Source of the DNA: Campylobacteraceae bacterium
GTDB lineage: Bacteria > Campylobacterota > Campylobacteria > Campylobacterales > Sulfurovaceae
Reading direction: 5' to 3'
Length of the DNA: 9,354 nucleotides
NCBI GenBank assembly: GCA_027023325.1
Contig: JALVVQ010000218.1
Span: forward strand, 1-9,354
The position numbers were made by a program, and so were the translations under genes. Shown here piece by piece: positions 7,213-9,354 of this stretch. Each line of letters begins with the position of its first letter. Position 1 is the stretch's first letter. The notes under the pieces are model-generated. The model ran no database searches. It was given only the letters and a program-made list of their open reading frames with translations, and was not told the DNA's origin.

Positions 7213-7412
7213 TGATATCCAAGTTTAGATTTATAGAACTAATTATAGCATGCTGTGCTGAAATCAATATTAAATAGTATTAGAGAGAATCGGACACTTG
7301 TTTTTTGCACCATACCTTATGAGCATTAATGCAGCATTGCTATAGATCATCATCTCATTTCAACACCGTGTCCCCAATTTAGATATTTAACAGTCGTGAT
7401 TAAAGATGATCA
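7213..7412 (-). promoter_or_regulatory. tolA-tolB spacer with extended -10 promoter for tolB-pal-cpoB
   Basis: A 200-nt non-coding gap inside an otherwise tight cluster. On the minus strand TGCTATAAT at 7250-7242 is a perfect extended -10 (TGnTATAAT). Transcription would start near 7235 and leave a leader of about 22 nt to the tolB ATG. No TTGACA box is evident. About 60-75 nt upstream are an A6 run (plus-strand T6 at 7311-7316) and the 10-bp palindrome GCATTAATGC at 7323-7332, which overlaps a second copy of GCATT (7334-7338). At the tolA end, GTGAT/ATCAC (7396-7413) can form a 5-bp stem over the tolA stop, but no T-run follows. No ORF of note is seen. Confidence 0.55.
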
Positions 7413-8120
7413 CTACTCTCTCGCTTCAAACGAGACCTCTATCTGGTAGGGTTTTGAATTATGGTGACTACCCAGACCTATCTCTTGTAGCTGCTTAAGA
7501 TAGGTTATCAGTGCTTCATTAAATTCGTTGTTGGTAGACAGTTTTTGAATCTTGAACTCAAAAGAACCGCTGGGGTAGACCTTGAGCCATACAGAAATCT
7601 GCTCACCTGCATAGTTGGCTTGAGCCGGCCAGCCCCTTAGCTTCTCTTCAACGGAGGCAAAATACTTGTTTTCTATACCTTTATCACGACGCTCTGCTTT
7701 TTTCATCGCATCAGCTACTTTTTGTGAAGCACTCTTGCGTTCTTCTTTGTTTGCCTTCTTTCTCGCTTTTCTTCTAGCGTTTTTGGGGGTCTCAATAGAA
7801 GAAAAAAGGCTTTTTGCCTTCACTTTTTTAGGCATTTTCTTGCTCTTTTTACTTTTTTGTTTTGCTTTATTGGGTGAAGCGATATTTCTGATTTTCTTGG
7901 GTTTTTTTCTTTTTTTCTTCCGGGAAGACTGTTTTTTTTCTTTACTCTTTACCTGACTACCGCCTGCTAGAGATACCGCCATGACATGGCTATTTTTTTT
8001 CACATAATGCACAGCTTTCTCGCTATTACGATAATTGAAGTAGTATAGAATCACTGCGATTAGACAGAGGTAGATCCCCACCGCCACCGCACCAGAAATG
8101 AGCTTGAATCTATCTTTCAT
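7413..8120 (-). CDS. tolA: TolA-like energy transducer with TonB-type C-terminal domain
   Basis: 235 residues. A short cytoplasmic N-terminus is followed by one membrane helix (about 8-28), then a very Lys-rich, low-complexity segment (about 57-150; several KKK runs), and a compact C-terminal domain (about 151-235) starting at NKYFASVEEKLRGW. That entry and the VWLKVYPSGSFEFKI strands match the TonB/TolA C-terminal fold. By position it is TolA, the arm that carries proton-motive-force energy from TolQR to TolB and Pal. It is much shorter than E. coli TolA (421 residues). The start codon overlaps the tolR stop as TAATG, so translation is coupled. The membrane helix shows no histidine, unlike the SxxxH motif of E. 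coli TolA and TonB. General databases may label it 'energy transducer TonB'. The tolB-pal-cpoB neighbours favour TolA. Confidence 0.85.
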   Translation of the reverse strand: MKDRFKLISGAVAVGIYLCLIAVILYYFNYRNSEKAVHYVKKNSHVMAVSLAGGSQVKSKEKKQSSRKKKRKKPKKIRNIASPNKAKQKSKKSKKMPKKVKAKSLFSSIETPKNARRKARKKANKEERKSASQKVADAMKKAERRDKGIENKYFASVEEKLRGWPAQANYAGEQISVWLKVYPSGSFEFKIQKLSTNNEFNEALITYLKQLQEIGLGSHHNSKPYQIEVSFEARE

Positions 8121-8506
8121 TATTCTGTTATCAAAGAGACTTTGGAAAACCCAACATCCTTGACACTCTTGAGTAGATACATGACATCTTTATATGCCAA
8201 GTTCTCATCTGCACGAATAAAAACATCACTTTTGAAGGTATATTTCTTGGATTTTAGCATGAAATTGTCTGAAAAGTCCTTCAGCGTATAGACATCCCTG
8301 TCTAGATAAATCTTTTTTTCTTTGTCCATTCGGATTGTAATAGTAGGGGTTTTGTCTTTGACTTTACTATGTGTTCCTTGAGGCAGAGTGATTTGCTCTT
8401 CATAGTTGATTGTGGGAGCTGTAATCATCAGAATTGCCATCAACACCAGCATCACATCCACCAAAGGGGTAATGTTCAAATCCGGATCATCATCCCAACC
8501 AAACAT
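8120..8506 (-). CDS. tolR: TolR/ExbD-family proton channel subunit
   Basis: 128 residues. A short acidic cytoplasmic start (MFGWDDDPDL) is followed by one membrane helix (about 12-31) and a periplasmic domain to the end. NITPLVDVMLVLMAILMIT carries the invariant protonatable Asp (Asp17) that lines the channel formed with TolQ. The periplasmic part (VFIRADENLAYKDVMYLLKSVKDVGFSKVSLITE, 95-128) matches the ExbD/TolR dimerisation domain. The ATG is 2 nt after the tolQ stop, with GAGGGG at the end of tolQ acting as ribosome site; the stop overlaps tolA. ExbD and TolR cannot be separated by sequence alone, and the tol context decides the name. Confidence 0.93.
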   Translation of the reverse strand: MFGWDDDPDLNITPLVDVMLVLMAILMITAPTINYEEQITLPQGTHSKVKDKTPTITIRMDKEKKIYLDRDVYTLKDFSDNFMLKSKKYTFKSDVFIRADENLAYKDVMYLLKSVKDVGFSKVSLITE

Positions 8507-8508
8507 AC

Positions 8509-9090
8509 CTACCCCTCTTGTGTACTCTGTGAGAGGATCACATCCGCCTGAGAGGAGAGAACAGAGCTGAGTTCATAGGCTTTTCTTTTCAATATCAAGT
8601 GAAAGGTATAGGCAAAAACCGCTACGAAGATACCCACTGCCGTAGCAATCAGTGCCTCAGAGATTGCAGGTGCTACCACAGAGAGTGCTGCACTTTTTTG
8701 TGAAGAGAGATGACTGAAGGTCTCCAGTATACCTACCACTGTACCAAAAAGTCCAATAAAAGGTGAGGTAGATGCCACAATAGAAAGCAGCGTCAACCCT
8801 TTGGTTGAGACCCTGACTGTATCACTGATTGCTGCTTTGAGTATTTCGCTGTTGATACCGCCGGAGCGCTTGATATAGGCTGCGATTACCGACATTTTGG
8901 AGACTGTATGGCTTTTTCCCGTGTAGAGCCTGGTAAGGGAATCGATTTCCAATCTAAGGCGCTGCTGCAAAAGCCGATAGCGATAGATAAAAATCCAAAG
9001 CACACCTATAAAATAAGAAGAGAGCAGCAGAACAACAAAGACTGTAATAGCGCTGCTCTGTGCCAGATAGTCAAAAAGGAGAGAAAAAAT
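8509..9090 (-). CDS. tolQ: TolQ/ExbB-family proton channel subunit (probable ATT start)
   Basis: 193 residues if started at the ATT at 9090. It has three membrane helices: about 13-36 (ITVFVVLLLSSYFIGVLWIF), 98-123 and 138-166. STSPFIGLFGTVVGIL (107-122) and EALIATAVGIFVAVFAY (145-161) are the MotA/TolQ/ExbB signature, with Thr117 and Thr150 at the places of the conserved channel threonines. With TolR it forms the proton-driven motor for TolA. The first ATG/GTG/TTG-type codon in frame is GTG at 9003, which would remove most of helix 1 and has no ribosome site. The frame is open up to a TAG at 9102-9100, and the extra residues (IFSLLFDYLAQSSA then helix 1) look like the normal N-terminus. AGGA at 9101-9098 is 7 nt before the ATT, and the ATT begins 1 nt after the atpC stop. 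CTG at 9066 is another possible start. Identity is firm; the start is not. Confidence 0.85.
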   Translation of the reverse strand: MFSLLFDYLAQSSAITVFVVLLLSSYFIGVLWIFIYRYRLLQQRLRLEIDSLTRLYTGKSHTVSKMSVIAAYIKRSGGINSEILKAAISDTVRVSTKGLTLLSIVASTSPFIGLFGTVVGILETFSHLSSQKSAALSVVAPAISEALIATAVGIFVAVFAYTFHLILKRKAYELSSVLSSQADVILSQSTQEG

Positions 9091-9091
9091 A

Positions 9092-9354
9092 CTATCGTCC
9101 TACTGCTTCAAACTTCCCAACTAGGTTAGCCATAGTGGTGCTTGAAACTTCTGCACTCTTGAGTAGGTCTTTGGCTGCCTGAATATTTTCAGAGATGCTT
9201 CCCTCCTCGTCAGTGAGTGCCACAGCACCATCCACGATACAAAGAACCTTGTTCTCGTCAACCTTGACATAACCACTGTTAATGGCTACAAATATCTCTT
9301 TACTATCGGCAGTTTCTATGTCAATAGCGCCTGCTTGCAATAGGGAGACCAAAG
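9092..9354 (-). CDS. atpC: ATP synthase F1 epsilon subunit, C-terminal part (5' partial)
   Basis: The frame runs off the window end, so only the last 87 or so residues are seen; the leucine codon at 9352 is internal, not a start. SLLQAGAIDIE, then FVAINSGYVKVDENKVLCIVDGAVAL, are the last strands of the epsilon beta-sandwich, which sits on the gamma subunit stalk. The following helical stretch (EEGSISENIQAAKDLLKSAEVSSTTMANLVGKFEAVGR) is the C-terminal helical region, which in this family can inhibit ATP hydrolysis. It looks short, with one obvious helix pair at most. It is the final gene of the usual atp operon, and the tol genes follow within 1 nt of the stop, so they are likely transcribed with it. 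Confidence 0.92.
   Translation of the reverse strand, partial: LVSLLQAGAIDIETADSKEIFVAINSGYVKVDENKVLCIVDGAVALTDEEGSISENIQAAKDLLKSAEVSSTTMANLVGKFEAVGR
9098..9101 (-). promoter_or_regulatory. Shine-Dalgarno within atpC supporting the ATT start of tolQ
   Basis: On the minus strand AGGA lies in the last codons of atpC (before its TAG at 9094-9092), 7 nt before ATT at 9090-9088. The spacing is normal for a ribosome site and no comparable site precedes the GTG at 9003. It favours translation of tolQ by termination-reinitiation after atpC. Confidence 0.45.

Noticed and set aside
7323..7338. GCATT-AATGC-A-GCATT as a hairpin
   Set aside because: The arms abut with no room for a loop, so it can only be a DNA palindrome; kept as a possible operator in the tolB promoter finding.
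8509..9003. tolQ taken from the GTG at 9003
   Set aside because: It would cut helix 1 and has no ribosome site; the upstream codons read as a normal TolQ N-terminus.

Overview
The window looks chromosomal and most resembles a sulfur-metabolising member of the Campylobacterota (Sulfurovum/Sulfurimonas type). This rests on the gene order atpC-tolQ-tolR-tolA-tolB-pal-cpoB, on the style of the proteins (lysine-rich TolA, Pal with a cysteine pair before its end), and on moderate-GC DNA with TATAAT-type extended -10 promoters. The genus is an inference from memory of such genomes, not from a search. All genes appear intact apart from the two cut by the window edges. I see no mobile element, CRISPR array, tRNA or rRNA.

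Layout. At 1-1664 (+) lies the 3' part of a DUF255/YyaL-type thioredoxin-domain protein; its thioredoxin active site is outside the window. At 1711-2106 (+) there is a small unrecognised lipoprotein with its own extended -10 promoter. Everything after this is on the minus strand. Two sulfur-assimilation enzymes come first: a cysteine synthase (2131-3048) and an O-acetylhomoserine sulfhydrylase, MetY (3237-4502). Each has its own TATAAT promoter. Together they would fix sulfide into cysteine and homocysteine.

From 9354 down to 4644 runs the Tol-Pal envelope system, directly behind the end of the ATP synthase operon (atpC, cut by the window edge). TolQ and TolR form the proton-driven inner-membrane motor, and TolA is the periplasm-spanning arm. 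TolB, Pal and CpoB are the periplasmic and outer-membrane partners that tie the outer membrane to peptidoglycan and to cell constriction. atpC-tolQ-tolR-tolA are nearly gapless (1 nt, 2 nt, then a TAATG overlap). A 200-nt spacer with a perfect extended -10 promoter then precedes tolB-pal-cpoB.

Nothing here looks like a wholly new system. The best leads are these. tolQ has no usable ATG, GTG or TTG start that keeps its first membrane helix, and seems to begin at an ATT codon behind a Shine-Dalgarno inside atpC. The tol operon is split by a promoter-bearing spacer. The TolA membrane helix lacks the histidine of the SHLS-type motif. The small BamE-like lipoprotein is uncharacterised.
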